A DNA stretch of 14,188 nucleotides from ZC4RG30 sp964417875 (GTDB lineage Bacteria > Pseudomonadota > Gammaproteobacteria > Steroidobacterales > Steroidobacteraceae). The translations under genes were made by a program, and so were the position numbers. The notes beneath the pieces were generated by a model. The model was not told the DNA's origin. It did not search any database and saw nothing but the letters and a program-made list of their open reading frames with translations. Shown here piece by piece: positions 12,791-14,188 of the stretch. The DNA lies in assembly GCA_964417875.1 (NCBI GenBank), contig CAYQJU010000072.1:1-14188 (forward strand). Direction: 5' to 3'. Within the stretch, counting starts at the first letter, position 1. Each line of letters starts with the position of its first letter.

Positions 12791-13563
12791 CAGTGGCCGG
12801 CCGGTTGCGCGTTCTGGTGGCCCTCCGTGGCCCGTCTTTTTTTCTGGGCGCGCCGCGCGCGCATGTTGAGCATCTCCACCAGCACCGAGAAGGCCATGGC
12901 GCTGTAGATGTAGCCCTTGGGAATGTGCGCGCCGAAGCCCTCGGCGACCAGCATGGTGCCGATCAGCAGCAGGAAGCCCAGCGCCAGCATCACCAGCGTG
13001 GGGTTGTTGTGGATGAAGTTCGCCAGCGGCGTTGCGGCGACCATCATGACGATCACGGTGACCACCACCGCGATGACCATGATGGGCACATGCGGCGTCA
13101 TGCCCACGGCGGTGATGATGCTGTCGACCGAGAACACGATGTCGAGCAGGATGATCTGCCCGATGGCCGCGCTGAAGCCCAGCGTGGCGCGCGGCGAGAA
13201 CAGGTCGGGGTGCGGCTCAGGGTCGGTGTTGTGGTGGATTTCCTTGGTGGCCTTCCAGATCAGGAACAGGCCGCCCGCGATCAGGATGAGGTCGCGCCAG
13301 GAGAAGCTCTGGCCCAGCACCTCGAACAGCGGGGTGGTGGCCTTGACGATCAGCGCGACCATGCCCAGCAGTGCCAGGCGCATCACCAGTGCCAGCGAGA
13401 TGCCGATGCGGCGCGCGCGGGCGCGGTGCTGTTCGGGCAGCTTGTTGGTGAGAATCGAGATGAAGATGAGGTTGTCGATCCCCAGCACGATCTCCATGGC
13501 GATCAGCGTGACAAGGGCCACCCAGGCGGTGGGATCGCTGGCCAGTGCAAGGAGCTCGTTCAT
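12790..13563 (-). CDS. TerC family integral membrane protein (YgdQ-like)
   Basis: This 257-residue membrane protein matches the TerC family, closest to E. coli YgdQ by memory. Motifs are MEIVLGIDNLIFISIL (E24, D30, N31), RDLILIAGGLFLIWKATKEIH (90-110, with minor changes), LLDIVFSVDSIITAVGM (D141, D147) and HIPKGYIYSAMAFSVLVE (213-230). About seven membrane helices are predicted, with the conserved acidic residues inside. Members are linked to metal ion, especially manganese, export or tellurite resistance; the exact role here is unknown. The C terminus has a basic extension of roughly 20 residues (RRAQKKRRATEGH...) not present in YgdQ. It is the first gene of the minus-strand operon TerC-transporter-HD, and its stop overlaps the transporter start. 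The ATG at 13563 has no strong ribosome site, but a promoter-like element lies about 30 nt upstream. Confidence 0.95.
   Translation of the reverse strand: MNELLALASDPTAWVALVTLIAMEIVLGIDNLIFISILTNKLPEQHRARARRIGISLALVMRLALLGMVALIVKATTPLFEVLGQSFSWRDLILIAGGLFLIWKATKEIHHNTDPEPHPDLFSPRATLGFSAAIGQIILLDIVFSVDSIITAVGMTPHVPIMVIAVVVTVIVMMVAATPLANFIHNNPTLVMLALGFLLLIGTMLVAEGFGAHIPKGYIYSAMAFSVLVEMLNMRARRAQKKRRATEGHQNAQPAGH
12837..12843 (-). other. Run of seven A near the 3' end of the TerC gene (possible slippage site)
   Basis: On the minus strand the TerC codons 241-243 read AAA AAA AGA, giving seven consecutive A in a GC-rich gene. A shift of -1 here, or one extra A added by polymerase slippage, enters a frame without stops that runs through the TerC stop and continues in frame into the transporter at 12790. 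The upstream codon is CAG, so the site is not a full X-XXY-YYZ heptamer. Confidence 0.5.
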
Positions 13564-13591
13564 GGCGGGAATCTGGACATGCTTTTGCGCG

Positions 13592-13600
13592 ATTATCGCA
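13592..13600 (-). promoter_or_regulatory. Candidate extended -10 promoter for the TerC operon
   Basis: On the minus strand TGCGATAAT fits an extended -10 element (TGn plus GATAAT, five of six consensus bases). Transcription would start near 13585, leaving a leader of about 20 nt before the TerC ATG. No good -35 hexamer is seen at 16-18 nt, which extended -10 promoters often lack. The -10 bases also lie inside a short inverted repeat (GCGAT-T-ATCGC), a possible operator. The spacer between the divergent genes is only 56 nt, so this element may affect both. Confidence 0.4.
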
Positions 13601-13619
13601 TGTACTGCAAAATGGCGTA

Positions 13620-14188
13620 ATGCATGCGCTTTCCGTGAAGGGTCTGGTCAAGACCTACCGCAATGGGGTCCAGGCCCTCCGGGGCATCGAACTCGACGTG
13701 GAGGAGGGCGACTTTTTTGCCCTGCTGGGGCCCAACGGCGCGGGCAAGACCACCCTGATCGGCATCGTCACCTCGATGGTCAACAAGACCGCCGGCGAGG
13801 TGAACGTGTTCGGCCACGACCTCGATCGCGAGCTCGAGCGCGCCAAGTCGTGCATCGGCGTGGTGCCGCAGGAAATCAACTTCAATGTCTTCGAGACGCC
13901 GGAGACCATCGTCGTCAACCAGGCGGGTTTCTACGGCATCAACCGCCGGCTGGCCCGCCAGCGGGCGGAGAAATACCTGAAGCAGCTGCACCTGTGGGAC
14001 AAGCGCCACGGCGTGGCGCGGGGTCTTTCCGGTGGCATGAAGCGCCGCCTGATGATCGCGCGGGCGCTGATGCATGAGCCGCGGCTGCTGATCCTCGATG
14101 AGCCGACCGCCGGCGTCGATATCGAGATCCGCCGCTCGATGTGGGATTTCCTGCGCGAGATCAACCGCCAGGGCACCACCATCATCCT
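13620..14188 (+). CDS. yadG: ABC transporter ATP-binding protein, YadG-like (3' end outside window)
   Basis: The first 189 residues of an ABC ATPase are present; the family has about 300, so the H-loop and the rest lie beyond the window. Visible motifs are Walker A GPNGAGKT (37-44), the Q-loop Q84 in VVPQEINFN, the signature LSGGM (136-140) and Walker B LLILDEP (156-162). Close resemblance to E. coli YadG is seen in GVQALRGI, LVNKT-like MVNKT, FETPETIVVNQAGFYG and GGMKRRLMIARALMHEP. YadG pairs with the membrane protein YadH as an ABC-2-type exporter of unknown substrate, so a yadH-like gene is expected just downstream. The ATG at 13620 fits the family N-terminus. It overlaps the TAA of a short upstream frame (TAATG) and has no strong ribosome site. 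It is divergent from the TerC operon. Confidence 0.93.
   Translation, partial: MHALSVKGLVKTYRNGVQALRGIELDVEEGDFFALLGPNGAGKTTLIGIVTSMVNKTAGEVNVFGHDLDRELERAKSCIGVVPQEINFNVFETPETIVVNQAGFYGINRRLARQRAEKYLKQLHLWDKRHGVARGLSGGMKRRLMIARALMHEPRLLILDEPTAGVDIEIRRSMWDFLREINRQGTTII

Noticed and set aside
12793..13620. 275-codon plus-strand frame opposite the TerC gene
   Set aside because: It is rich in His, Asp, Gln and Arg as expected antisense to membrane-helix codons. Only its last 13 codons were kept, as a possible yadG leader.

Overview
The window is 14.2 kb of GC-rich bacterial chromosome, densely coded, with many 1-8 nt gene overlaps. The protein families are proteobacterial: YadG-, YfeH- and YgdQ-like proteins, YnfA, a CENP-V/GFA protein, and a MoxR/DUF58/DUF4175 cluster. 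A GC-rich gammaproteobacterium (Xanthomonadales/Nevskiales-like) is my best guess. It rests on protein resemblance from memory, not on a marker gene. I see no rRNA, tRNA, CRISPR array, integrase or insertion sequence.

Left part (1-8547, + strand): an operon whose start lies outside the window. It holds the C-terminal part of a MoxR AAA+ ATPase, a DUF58 protein with a von Willebrand A (VWA) metal site, a membrane-anchored BatA-like VWA protein, and a 1231-residue DUF4175-like protein rich in Gln, Gly and Arg. By family knowledge this set is a MoxR chaperone working with VWA adaptors at the inner membrane. The last gene of the run is an FAD-linked oxidoreductase (D-2-hydroxyacid dehydrogenase superfamily). 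It overlaps the DUF4175 gene by 8 nt, so the enzyme is a candidate client or partner. A strong hairpin at 8556-8586 separates this operon from the opposing genes.

Middle part (8568-11020, - strand): a run of small accessory genes. In transcription order they are ynfA (small membrane protein), a SAM-dependent methyltransferase, a probable 37-residue secreted ORF, a 126-residue exported protein of unknown family, a GNAT acetyltransferase broken by an internal deletion, and a GFA-type zinc protein. The small ORF, the exported protein and the broken acetyltransferase are chained by 4-nt overlaps.

Right part (11070-13563, - strand): a tight three-gene operon of a TerC/YgdQ-like membrane protein, a bile-acid:sodium-symporter-like (YfeH-type) transporter and an HD-domain protein. 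They are joined by TGATG and ATGA overlaps. The HD protein's metal-ligand spacing resembles the PhnZ-type diiron oxygenases more than a plain hydrolase. A run of seven A near the end of the TerC gene lies where a -1 shift would fuse TerC in frame to the transporter.

A 56-nt divergent spacer separates this operon from a yadG-like ABC transporter ATPase gene (13620 onward, + strand), which runs off the window.

The items most worth a second look are the HD protein and its operon, the FAD enzyme tied to the MoxR cluster, the small secreted ORF and the A7 site. None amounts to a proven new system from sequence alone.
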